The notes beneath the pieces were generated by a model, which saw only the letters and a list, made by a program, of their open reading frames with translations, did no database searches and was not told where the DNA came from. DNA of 64,000 nt from Pseudoips prasinana (taxonomy: Eukaryota; Arthropoda; Insecta; Lepidoptera; Nolidae), in contig OX621243.1 in NCBI GenBank assembly GCA_951640165.1, positions 8,680,001-8,744,000 on the forward strand, read 5' to 3'. Position 1 is the first letter of the stretch. Each line of letters begins with the position of its first letter. Made by a program: the position numbers and the translations under genes. This document shows, piece after piece, positions 54,976 through 64,000 of this stretch.

Positions 54976-55811
54976 ATATTGAGACCATGTACGTAAGCTT
55001 CAAAAAGTTTCCTAATGTCGGAGCAATGTGTGAATATACACGAAAAGAGAAGCGGAACGAATTAAGAATATTTTTCCAGTTTGAAGTCGATTTAAAATGA
55101 ATATAAAAATCTTGTTGCTAATTGTATCGTTGTTTCTAGAAGGGATTGGTCAGTTTTACTTGAAAAAAACTATTCATGAGTACAATACAAAATAGCATTG
55201 GTATAAAAATAGCGCCATTAAAAACTGGTATGGCATTATAATGGTCAATGTTATGTGCATTCATAATATATTTACTCGTGGGTGCACATATTTTTGTAAG
55301 TTAACAAAGATACGATTACGATTATTATCAAGATATAATTTTATAATTAACAAGTTGTGAAATATTGTCGCAATATAAAATAGCATTTTTAGAGCGTATA
55401 CAATATCTTGCAAAAAGAGATTCAACATTATTGTAGTGAAACTTTTTAGGACCATATCGATAATCAATAGGTGTACAAGAACTGAGAGTCAAAGTTATAC
55501 TAAAGGACTATTCAGATTTGGCAAAGATGGGTATAGAAAAACTGTCATTTCTGAGCAACTCCATGCTTGGGATGGCATGATATCGGTCTCGTTTTAGTCA
55601 TTAGATAACAGACGTTAAACCATTTCATAGGCCTACTGGGCGGCATGAACAATTTTCACCATAACGTAAGTTTCCATACGGGAAGTAAAATTTAAATAAG
55701 ACATGAGAGAGAGAGAGAAATTAAAGCAAAAGTGGAGCAATAGAGCATCGTATAAGAAAAAAATATAATTTTGGGTCAAATGGTACGCTTAAGACATTAC
55801 ACATGAACAGC

Positions 55812-56050
55812 TAAGGTACCAAGGTCCTGGGTTCAACTCCTGGGGCGGGAAAAAACTGATAGTGATTTTTCTGTGTCGGAAATTTTTTTTTCCGGTCGTG
55901 TCAGGTAAGTATCCCATCGGATTAGAAGAGTGAGTGGATAGAAAGTGCAACTATGATTGTGCACACATTTGTGCGGTATAATATATATCTCCATTGATAC
56001 TGGCTTCCTTGGCCTAAATTCGACCACGAGGACAATTATTTTCGTGTCGC
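55812..56050 (+). repeat. SINE-2 copy, A box missing
   Basis: GGTCCTGGGTTCAACTCCTG (B-box region) followed by the body (ATAGTGATTTTTCTGTG, ATCGGATTAGAAGAGTGAGT) and 3' part (GTGCACACATTTGTGCGGTA, CTTGGCCTAAATTCGACCAC). The 5' ~40 bases of the head are absent or replaced. A TATATATA run follows at 56168-56186. Confidence 0.6.
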
Positions 56051-56324
56051 ACATCGTATCTCGCCGATAGTGAAGAATCAGTGAGGGCAAATGGTTGTAT
56101 AGCCAACTATATAAGTAAATATGCAATAGATTTATTAGTATGAAAGTAATGGTAAGGTTATGCATGTATATATATATATATATATAAGTAATAAAGAAAA
56201 TAGTATTAAGAAGAAATAGTTATGTAAGTATATGTAAAATAAGAATTACCCACTTATAGCTATGTAAACAAAATCACCAAATTATGTAAAAAGACTCCGA
56301 TACATTCGGGGGAGCCTATTGTAA

Positions 56325-58424
56325 CAATTAATTGTAGCTGGTGAAGTATGTGGTGTAATAAAGAGAAGAAGAGGAAGAAAGATGAAGAATATTTGGTGGG
56401 ATAAAAGTGTACAAAAAGTTGTATGTGAAAAGAAGAAAGCGTGGTTAGACTGGCTAGCCACCAGAGCAAACGAACGAATGAATAAGGCGACGAATGAGGA
56501 TATAGAAAGGGCCTGGAATGATTATAGGAAAATGAAAGTAATTGTAAAGGATGTGGTGAACGAAAAGAAAAATGAACAAAAGGATAATTTTGATAGAAGG
56601 TTGTCTAAGGATTTTCAGACGAACATTAAGTTTTTCTGGAAATCCGTTAGATCAGTAAGAGGCATAACTCAAACCTCAGAACTGAAATCCATACGAGACC
56701 AAGATGGAAATATAGTGAAAGGGGAAGAATGCGTGTTAAAACGTTGGAAGGAGTATTTTGAAAGTTTGTATGAAAGAGGTGTAACAGAGAGTGAACGTAG
56801 TTCACTAAGTATAGACGAGAACAAATGTAAAGATGAAATTGGTATGGATGAGATTGTGAAAGCTATTAAGGGTATGAAATCAGGTAAGTCACCAGGGTAT
56901 GACAGGATAACTTCCGAGATGCTGAAGGCTGGACATGGCGTCATAGCGAGTCAGCTGTACAGCCTTTTCAATCTATGCTATACCACCGGCCAAGTGCCAA
57001 GTGATTGGTGCAAGGCTGTCATTGTACCTCTTTACAAAGGGAAAGGCTCACGGCAAGACTGTAAAAACTATAGGGGCATTAGTCTGCTCAGCGTCGTTGG
57101 TAAGTTGTATGCAAAAGTATTGGTTGAAAGAGTTGTGAAAGAAACCGATGCGAAAATATGGGATGCACAGGCGGGTTTTCGGAAAGGAATGGGATGCACG
57201 GATCAGGTCTTTTCTCTGCGAAGTATAGTAGAGAAGTTTTTGGGCAAAAACCAAAAGGTCTACTGTGCCTTCGTAGACTTAGAAAAGGCCTACGATAGAG
57301 TGTTGAGGAATGAACTATGGTCGGTACTGTCCATGTATGGGTTGAACGACAACCTTGTTCAAGCACTGAAATCTCTTTATAGGGATTCCAGAGCTTGCGT
57401 GAGGATTAACGGGTCATACACCGAGTGGTTTAGCATCCAAAAGGGTGTTAGACAGGGATGTGTAGCGTCACCGTGGTTGTTTAACCTATTCATGGATAGC
57501 TGTTTAAAAGATTTGAAAGAAAGTGAATGCGGTGTAAGGATGAATGAGTTACTCATCAAATGTCTGCTTTACGCTGATGATCAAGTTTTACTTGCATCAT
57601 CGGCGGACGAGTTGCAGGTGATGGTAACAAATATGTATGAATCCTTTGAAAGGAAAGGGATGAAAATGAATGTAGGTAAGACGAAAGTAATGGTATTTGA
57701 GAGGGATGAATACACGACAGCGTGTGATATTGTGATTGGAGGAGAGAAAGTCGAACAGGTGAATGAGTTTGTATATTTGGGAACTTTGTTTACGAGAGAT
57801 GGGAAATATGAAAAAGATATTGTTAGAAGAGTAAATGCGGGGAACAGAGTGAATGGGGCACTACACGCCTTTATGAGTAGCCGGCAAGTATCAAAGAAGG
57901 CCCGACTAGCCGTGCACGATGGAGTGTTAGTGCCAACTTTAATGTATGGAAGTGAAAGTTGGGTATGGCAGAAAAAGAATGAAAGTAAAATAAATGCAGT
58001 GGAAATGAGAGCTCTGAGAAGTATGTGTGGTGTGACTTTGAGAGACAGAATTCGAAATACTGATGTAAGAGAGCGTTGTGGTGTGAAAGAGGATGTAGTC
58101 ACAAAGATTGAAAAAGGCATGCTGAGATGGTTTGGCCATTTAGAAAGGATGAATGAAAGAAGATTGACAAAAGAAGTATACCTGGCCTGGGTGAATGGGA
58201 CAACCGGAAGGGGAAGACCACGTCGAACATTCTCTGACCAAATTGGAGATGTTCTCAAGAAAGGGCAGGTCAGAAGTACCCTAAACCGGCGAGCATGTAT
58301 GAAGAATATAATGACAGTAATCGAGGCAAAAGAAGTATGCAAAGATCGTGACAAATGGAAATCCGTTGTCTCTGCCTACCCCTCTGGGAAACAGGCGTGA
58401 GTCTATGTATGTATGTATGTATGT
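56325..58424 (+). mobile_element. RTE-type LINE, long 5'-truncated copy with (TATG)n tail
   Basis: The reading frame is open from about 56325 and ends at 58400, followed within 10 bp by TATGTATGTATGTATGTATG. The ORF lacks the endonuclease, so the copy is truncated at the 5' side. Two short relatives at 3117-3236 and 40302-40420 share this 3' end. Confidence 0.88.
56382..58400 (+). CDS. RTE-type reverse transcriptase (endonuclease missing)
   Basis: 672 codons from the first ATG. Pre-RT helical region (~1-150, with [11 protein letters not shown]), then [18 protein letters not shown] (motif 1-2), [41 protein letters not shown] (motif A), [16 protein letters not shown] (motif B) and [11 protein letters not shown] (motif C, YADD). 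After it: [15 protein letters not shown] (motif E), a thumb/connection region and the C-terminal [20 protein letters not shown], which is usual in RTE elements. All catalytic aspartates are present and no stop interrupts the frame, but without the N-terminal endonuclease it could not carry out normal target-primed integration. A genomic passenger with no expected host role. Confidence 0.93.
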   Translation: MKNIWWDKSVQKVVCEKKKAWLDWLATRANERMNKATNEDIERAWNDYRKMKVIVKDVVNEKKNEQKDNFDRRLSKDFQTNIKFFWKSVRSVRGITQTSELKSIRDQDGNIVKGEECVLKRWKEYFESLYERGVTESERSSLSIDENKCKDEIGMDEIVKAIKGMKSGKSPGYDRITSEMLKAGHGVIASQLYSLFNLCYTTGQVPSDWCKAVIVPLYKGKGSRQDCKNYRGISLLSVVGKLYAKVLVERVVKETDAKIWDAQAGFRKGMGCTDQVFSLRSIVEKFLGKNQKVYCAFVDLEKAYDRVLRNELWSVLSMYGLNDNLVQALKSLYRDSRACVRINGSYTEWFSIQKGVRQGCVASPWLFNLFMDSCLKDLKESECGVRMNELLIKCLLYADDQVLLASSADELQVMVTNMYESFERKGMKMNVGKTKVMVFERDEYTTACDIVIGGEKVEQVNEFVYLGTLFTRDGKYEKDIVRRVNAGNRVNGALHAFMSSRQVSKKARLAVHDGVLVPTLMYGSESWVWQKKNESKINAVEMRALRSMCGVTLRDRIRNTDVRERCGVKEDVVTKIEKGMLRWFGHLERMNERRLTKEVYLAWVNGTTGRGRPRRTFSDQIGDVLKKGQVRSTLNRRACMKNIMTVIEAKEVCKDRDKWKSVVSAYPSGKQA

Positions 58425-58545
58425 AATAGAAAAAATAATGGTTATGACCACTTTTATTGCTGAATTATTGCGTCAATATTATTCAAGTGACTAATGGAAT
58501 CTCCACTCGCAAACGTCACTTAAATTTCTTTAATTTTTACTAATA

Positions 58546-58720
58546 CTAGCTGTGCCCCACGGTTTTACCCGCGTCAAACTTTATAAATTATAGCCTATGT
58601 GTTAATCCAGGGTGTCAGCTAACTCCATATCAAATTTTATTAAAACCGCTCCAGCCGTCTAGCAGTGAAGAAGTAAAAATCACAAACTCACAAAATTTCG
58701 CCGTTATAATATTAGTGTGA
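58546..58720 (-). mobile_element. Hel-2 Helitron, minus copy abutting Hel-1
   Basis: On the minus strand: A|TCACACTAATATTATAACGG at the 5' end and GGGGCACAGCTAG|T at the 3' end (58546). 175 bp. Its 5' terminal base (58720) is immediately next to the 5' terminal base of the plus-strand Hel-1 copy (58721). Confidence 0.82.
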
Positions 58721-59025
58721 TCTATACATATAATAAAATCGTAATAAAGTCAAAACTGTACATTGAATATTTTTTTAAAAGGATACTTGGGGAGTGATTT
58801 ACAATCGATATCGAAATCAAAAATATAATTTTTAGAATTTTTGTCTGTATGTATGTCTGGGCTAAACTCAAAAAGTACTGCATGGATTTACTTCAAATTT
58901 TGCATGAATATTACTAAGAGGTTGGGTCAACATATAGTCTACATCTTATCACGCTATCACCTACGAGGGAGGAGCTGTGATACTTTATAAAATTTAACGC
59001 GGGTAAAACCGCGGGGCACAGCTAG
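58721..59025 (+). mobile_element. Hel-1 Helitron, copy 3
   Basis: A|TCTATACATATAATAAAATC at the start, GCGGGTAAAACCGC hairpin and GGGCACAGCTAG|T at the end. 305 bp, with a few internal deletions relative to copies at 31685 and 62610. Confidence 0.88.
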
Positions 59026-60237
59026 TTATTCTATAAATTTCTGCAACCACACCGGTAAACACATGCCATCTTGTGAACGTCATGCTAGTTTACTGATTTT
59101 GTGTTAACTGTCCAGCAACAAAAAATATAAAGCAATGCAATTTCTAAAATTGAATATTTTGTTCACAGTAATACTTACGATTCCTTTTTAGATAACTAAA
59201 AGGTTCATATCGACCGGATCGGATTTATTATCAATATTTTTAGAGATACAAAAGAATTCTATAAACAATTACAATGATTGTGTAGGTTAATTTGAAGTTA
59301 AAGTTTAATAGTTATGACGTCTTTATGATAAACAATTTCTGTATCCTGTTACTGTGTTATATGTGACCTCGGTAGAGAAAGAGGTCCTACGCAATTATAT
59401 ACGAGACCACTTTGCTTATTAAAACTTTTAATATTGAAGTATGTAGTGAAAAACAAAACAAAAATATTAAGGTTTTTGTTAATTTGTAACTGTTTCACAG
59501 TTATAAGTTTTAGAATCTAAAAATCTATCTCCATGTTATTAAATTTATAATTTTGCTTTGGAACATAGATCCAAGCGCAAATGTGCAGGTTATATACTTT
59601 TACTATTAACTAGACTAAAGTTCGGCAGCTGAAATAATGCTTTCCTGACGTCATTCAGCTCTTATATATGTCGCAGAGCGTAAAACGGAACGTTAGTCTG
59701 GAAGTGTCTTGACAGCACCGCGTCCCGAAAGTAATCCAATTACTTCCGAGCCACGTGTGTATATTTTCTAGTGATTGTGTATTAGCTTTTAATAATTAAA
59801 CCTATGGAGTGTATAACGTCTATTATTTCGGGACGTAAGGCTTCTGACAATAGATAAAGAGCTGACTAGTAACCACCGCTCATACCCCCGTGGTTATATA
59901 TATCACATTAAATAAAATATATTGTTAGTTTCCATAATAGTATATTTTATAATTATAATTCTTTTTGTGAGAAATAAAAATATAGGTATCTTAAATTTAA
60001 CACCATCTTAAAATATGGTATTGTAAGCTCTTAACACTTATATATAAAAAAGTTCAGTACATGATAGAGTAGAGAGATACGAGTATATTCCGAAAACACG
60101 TGAGGTAAAAGATAGAGAAGATAATTAAGATGTACGCCTCAGAGGCAATATATGAACAGCTGATCCGAAAAGTAACTTAAAAAGTTACACTTCTATCACA
60201 TTTACGGTGTATCACGCGCAATTGTTTTTATCAGATA

Positions 60238-60620
60238 TTGTTTGAGCCTTTTATAATATAATAATAATAATAATAAAAATCTGTTTATTCCATAAATCAT
60301 GCATACAATATATTATGCTTAACTATGTATAATCTTGAATTAACTAAGATTTTTTTATCGTTAAGGAGTTGCGAGATAAAGAACAATTTTAAAAAGGGAC
60401 CAGTAAATTATTAGTTTTTGAAGTGACGTTTAAGTACATTTGTGATATGATATTTTTTATTGTCTAAAACCTTAACAACTAGTGGTTTTGGTCATTTATT
60501 CAATATTTCTGGTAGTAAACACTTCCACACCCTCTTACCGTACTCGTTATTACAATTTGGTTTATCAAACATTGGGAGATACGAAAGAGTACGCATATTC
60601 TCTGGTCGTTTTTAGTTTAA
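60238..60620 (-). repeat. Probable LINE 3' end in minus orientation with TAA-type repeat tail
   Basis: The plus strand starts ATAATAATAATAATAAT and AAAATCTGTTTATTCC, a common 3'-tail form of insect LINEs read in reverse. The following sequence gives short minus-strand matches to LINE C-terminal style peptides but with stops. No catalytic motif, so the call rests on the tail and its orientation. Confidence 0.4.
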
Positions 60621-61384
60621 TTGTATTATTAAATTAATATTAAAATAAAAATATTAAATTAATTTAATTTAAATTGAAATTAAGTTAATGTTAAAGTAAG
60701 AAGTAAGTAATAAGAACCTATTCACTTGCAATGTTATAAACTTATTTTAGGGTCCAGTAATAAATAAAATGAACAATCGTTAGAATCGTTATAGATTATT
60801 CAGACAGTCCACGGTTCAACTCGTGAAGGTAACGGTCTTCCATAATAATTATGCATCCTTGTGTTAGTTATGATTAATGAGTTTATTTTATGATGATACG
60901 GTGATGTTGCAATGAGACGAATAGTTTATTGACATTATATTTAATTTATTAAATTTTACAGTTTCTAGTTGAGAATGATTTATTGATATGATTTATTATC
61001 ATGAGATATAAATAATTGTATAGTAATTTTATTAAGTATAGTAGCCATTGAATGGTAGGTGCGCGATCAGTCACGATTATAATCGTTAGAACAGTCGTCG
61101 GCCATGTAGATTTACCAATGGCATGGCAGAGGTCAATCAGTGGTCAGATAGTGGGATAGACAACTCTGACACTAGGGTTACCGCCCATATGATGTAGTAA
61201 AATATGCATTCCTGCCCATTTGAAGTGTAGTTAGTGAAGAAGTTAAAAAAAAGTTCGTTCACCTTCTTGAATAAAAGGTCCCAAAACAAGTTATTCCCAA
61301 AATATCTCGGCAACTTATCCTTAAGATAATACAAATTATTTCTTTATTTGAAAGCATTTTAATTAATGTAAATGACATATTAGA

Positions 61385-61615
61385 TGTTGGCGTGGTTGTC
61401 AAATGCTTGCTTGTTCGATTCCCACCCTGGACAGATATTTGTGTTCATGAACATGTCTGTTTGTCCTGAGTCTGGGTGTAATTATCTATATATGTAGGTA
61501 TCTTTTTAAGAAAGAAAAGTAGTATATCAGTTATCTGGTTTCCATATTACAAGCTCTGCTTAGTTTGGGAGCAGATGGCTGTGTGTAACTAATGTCCCAG
61601 GATATTATTATTATT
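61385..61615 (+). repeat. SINE-1 copy
   Basis: Head: TGTTGGCGTGGTTGTCAAA (A box) and TTGTTCGATTCCCACCC (B box). Body with GTATATCAGTTATCTGGTTT and CAAGCTCTGCTTAGTTTGGG. It ends in CCCAGGATATTATTATTATT, the family's ATT tail. Confidence 0.8.
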
Positions 61616-61693
61616 AATTACATTAATGATAACCGTAAATTAATACATAACTACGGTTTTAATCACAAATTTTGTATGACAGTGAGAGTGTAA

Positions 61694-61748
61694 ACAATTG
61701 TTGGTGAGCCATTAAATAACTGCTATTTATTGGCTCACCAATAATTGT
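61694..61748. repeat. Foldback inverted repeat, 24-bp arms
   Basis: 61694-61717 and 61725-61748 pair with two mismatches around a 7-nt loop; core TTGGTGAGCCA. A separate direct repetition of GTAAACA and CAATTG lies on both sides. It ends 30 bp before the Helitron at 61779. Confidence 0.75.
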
Positions 61749-61778
61749 AAGCAATTGTGTGTAAACACTTATTACAAA

Positions 61779-62017
61779 CTAGCAGTGCCCGCGGACTTCG
61801 TGCTGCATTATAAATATTTTTATCCCTACCGCTTTGTCCTGCTTACTACTTCGGGTTAAAAGTTCGGGATATTTTTTTTTCATAGCCTATGACACTCCGC
61901 AATAATGTAGCTTTCTATTGGTGAAATGATTTTTAAAATCGGTTCAGTAGATCCAGAGATTAACCCTTACAACGTCACAAACTCACAAACGTTACCTCTT
62001 TATAATATTAGTATAGA
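61779..62017 (-). mobile_element. Non-autonomous Helitron
   Basis: On the minus strand: A|TCTATACTAATATTATAAAG at the 5' end and GCGGGCACTGCTAG|T at the 3' end. 239 bp. Related to Hel-2 in the first 20 bases but with its own interior (CCCGAAGTAGTAAGCAGGAC). Confidence 0.75.
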
Positions 62018-62044
62018 TTAGAGGACACATATTTTTTTTTTTTT

Positions 62045-62310
62045 TTTTTTTTTTAATAATAATAATATCTGGGGACAATGTCACACAGACCATCCTAGCC
62101 CCAAACTAAGCAAAGCTTGTACTATGGGTACCAGGCGACGATATACATACTTATATAGATAGATAAATTTTTAAATACATAGAAAACATCCATGACTCAG
62201 AAACAAATATTCGTGCTCATCACACAAATATTTGCACTTACCGGGATTCGAACCCAGGACCACCAGCTTCGTAGGCAGGACCACTACCAACTAGGCTACG
62301 GTGACCGTCA
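62045..62310 (-). repeat. SINE-1-family copy with clear Pol III boxes
   Basis: Nearly identical to 28028-28285. On the minus strand: TAGCCTAGTTGG (A box) and CTGGGTTCGAATCCC (B box). The tail is the AAT repeat after the T-rich run at 62032-62056. Confidence 0.82.
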
Positions 62311-62609
62311 TATCGTAAAATAGAAATAAACATACATAAACTACTTATCAACGAATAAATATTATGTGTGAAATCGAAATCATAATGGTCCAGTAGTTAA
62401 TCATGTGTTATTTCTCCGGATAAGGAAAATCTATGGTTTTATTTACCCATCTGCCACTTTGATTTTTCTTGGCCGTCATTTATAGTATTGGTTTATTGGG
62501 TCTAGTGATCCAACTTCGTCGGCCGACTAAATCTTGAATCGAGACAAAAAGTAATATATATCTGTCAAAAAGAGACCAGGTGAAATCGTAATAAACGGCT
62601 ATTTATTTA

Positions 62610-62934
62610 TCTATACATATAATAAAATCGTTGGAAAGTCGAAACTGTACATTGAATATTTTTCAAAAAGGATACTTGGGGTGTGATCTATAATGATATC
62701 GAAGCCAAAAATATAGTTTTGAGAATTTTTGTCTGTTTGTCTGTTTTACATACAGACATGTATGTCCGGGCTAAACTCAAAAAGTACGGCATGAATTTGC
62801 TTCAAATTTTGCATGAATATTACTAAGAGGTCGGGTCAACATATAGGCTACATATTATCACGCTATCACCTACGGGGAACGAGCTGTGATAATTTATAAA
62901 GTTTAACGCGGGTAAAACCGCGGGGCACAGCTAG
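62610..62934 (+). mobile_element. Hel-1 Helitron, copy 4
   Basis: A|TCTATACATATAATAAAATC at the start, GCGGGTAAAACCGC and GGGCACAGCTAG|T at the end. 325 bp, with an extra TGTCTGTTTTACATACAGAC inserted segment that itself folds. Confidence 0.88.
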
Positions 62935-63151
62935 TATTTCCATACAATGAGATGTCAGCTTATATTGGAAATGTATAGCTTAATATGTAGCCGTGTGTAC
63001 GGTATATTTATTCAGTCGGCATAGAATATCGCTACCCCATCTCATCCCGTGAGGGTCGTAGAAGTCGTCCCGGAGAATAAGTACGTAAGTAACTCTTTAT
63101 TGTACACCAATAAATATTACATACAAAGAACTTTGAGCGTTTTATCAAGAT

Positions 63152-63295
63152 TGTACAGACGCCAGCTGCACATCAGGCTACCACAATCTGTCAAATTTCC
63201 CCAATTGAAAGTGAACCCTATGCTAATGTGATTAAGTTGAAAACCTATAAAAGAAATTTGAGAGATTGGGGTAGCTGGATGTGCTGACGTCTACA
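63152..63295. repeat. Foldback repeat with ~40-bp degenerate inverted ends
   Basis: The left end (GTACAGACGCCAGC..CTACCACAATCTGTCAAAT) pairs with the reverse complement of the right end (GTAGACGTCAGCACATCC..CTACCCCAATCTCTCAAAT). Relatives at 590-725 and near 19730-19770 show it is a dispersed family, possibly a foldback MITE. Confidence 0.6.
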
Positions 63296-63599
63296 AATGG
63301 CGGCCTTATCGCTAGGTGGTATTTTTTGGTATATTAACAGAAAGGATTTTTTTGTACCAAGTGTTCTTTTAATAATATATAAATAAATACATACATGTAC
63401 ATATTTAAGGCAGGTCACAAGATAAGAAGATATATTGTAATTTTTTGTGAAAGAAAAAGATAGTAGCAATATCTAACATAGAACGGATAACAGCGTCTCT
63501 TGATGATGTCTACTGTCAAGCGTGGTGATTATGTCATATCCTTCCATATAAATATCCTATCATAATATTTAAATAATATCTAAGCTAATGAAACTATTA

Positions 63600-63918
63600 T
63601 GTATACATATAATAAAATCGAAGCAACGCCAAAACTGTACATTGATTTTTTTTAAAGGGTACTTGGGACGTGATCTACTATAGATATCGAAGCCAAAAAT
63701 ATAGGTTTTAGAATTTTTGTCTGTTTATCTGTTTGTCTGTATGTATGTCAGGGCTAAACTCAAAAAGTACTGCAGGGATATACTTCAAATTTTGCATGAA
63801 TATTACGAAGAGGTCGGGTCAACATATAGGCAAAAATATTATCACGCTATCACCTACGGGGGAGGAGCTGTGATAATTTATAAAGTTTAACGCGGGTAAA
63901 ACCGAGGGGCACAGCTAG
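63600..63918 (+). mobile_element. Hel-1 Helitron, copy 5 (degenerate 5' terminus)
   Basis: Starts TGTATACATATAATAAAATC, so the conserved TC has become TG. The 3' end has GCGGGTAAAACCGAGGGG (hairpin with one mismatch) and CACAGCTAG|T. 319 bp. Confidence 0.8.
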
Positions 63919-64000
63919 TTGTAAATAAAAATATTAGAGTTGACATGATTACCGTTTTAGTTTTGTAAGCACATATAACCGTGCAGTCAGGAGTGCTACT

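Larger units (their letters stand above)
53695..64000 (-). other. Upstream intron of the ABCG gene (at least 10.3 kb)
   Basis: Begins at acceptor AG 53696-53695 and continues past the window edge. It contains a CR1 remnant, SINE-2, a long RTE copy, a Helitron cluster and SINE-1 copies. 55000-55800, 59030-60230 and 60630-61380 hold no gene I can recognise. 59640-59850 contains a TATATA-like stretch (59664-59670) and an 11-bp inverted repeat around GTCCCGAAA, too weak to call a promoter. Confidence 0.7.

Noticed and set aside
57581..58354. 257-codon minus-strand frame
   Set aside because: Antisense shadow of the RTE reverse transcriptase ORF.
53700..64000. Search for the ABCG Walker A exon (GPSGAGKST-like) on the minus strand
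   Set aside because: No matching exon with splice sites found by reading; it probably lies beyond the window.
1..64000. CRISPR array, operon or prokaryotic defence system
   Set aside because: The spaced repeats seen are SINEs, Helitrons and tandem motifs without regular spacers; intron-split genes and LINEs show a eukaryotic genome.

Overview
The window is AT-rich eukaryotic DNA, most likely from a moth or butterfly. The evidence is a split ABC-transporter gene with GT-AG introns and a dense repeat load typical of Lepidoptera: tRNA-headed SINEs, an RTE element ending in (TATG)n, CR1-type LINEs, short Helitrons ending in CTAG|T, a piggyBac-type TTAA MITE and a BEL/Pao retrotransposon. No rRNA gene, true tRNA gene, CRISPR array or bacterial operon is visible. 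The species cannot be named from the sequence.

Host gene: one minus-strand gene of the ABCG half-transporter family (ABCG1/ABCG4-like) runs through most or all of the window. Three internal exons are visible, at 53505-53694, 27094-27239 and 9681-9840. Their phases join exactly into one reading frame carrying the Q-loop, the LSGGQ signature, Walker B, D-loop and H-loop in the correct order. The Walker A exon should lie beyond 64000, and the transmembrane half below position 9681, probably outside the window. The two complete introns are 17.3 and 26.3 kb.

Layout. 1-9680: left flank with a Jockey-type LINE remnant, RTE tails, a Helitron and SINE remnants. 9841-27093: intron with a CpG-rich island (11.04-11.42 kb), SINEs, foldback hairpins, a MITE nested in a LINE fragment, an inverted pair of LINE 3' ends, a CR1-type LINE broken by a stop codon, a repeated hairpin block, a Helitron and a piggyBac-type MITE. 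27240-53504: intron with SINE and Helitron clusters, a terminal-inverted-repeat element with arrays of GCATAA motifs, an apparently intact two-ORF CR1-type LINE (about 34.1-39.2 kb), and a 9.1 kb BEL/Pao element (41349-50452) with nearly identical LTRs and an envelope-like region fused to pol. 53695-64000: intron with a CR1 remnant, a long RTE copy (56.3-58.4 kb) and a Helitron cluster that includes two copies abutting head to head.

The retroelements are genomic parasites carried in the introns; nothing links them functionally to the transporter. The most distinctive items are the young BEL/Pao element with a baculovirus-F-like envelope segment in the pol reading frame, and several small structured elements that match no family I can name with certainty. 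All repeat boundaries were found by reading, not by alignment software.
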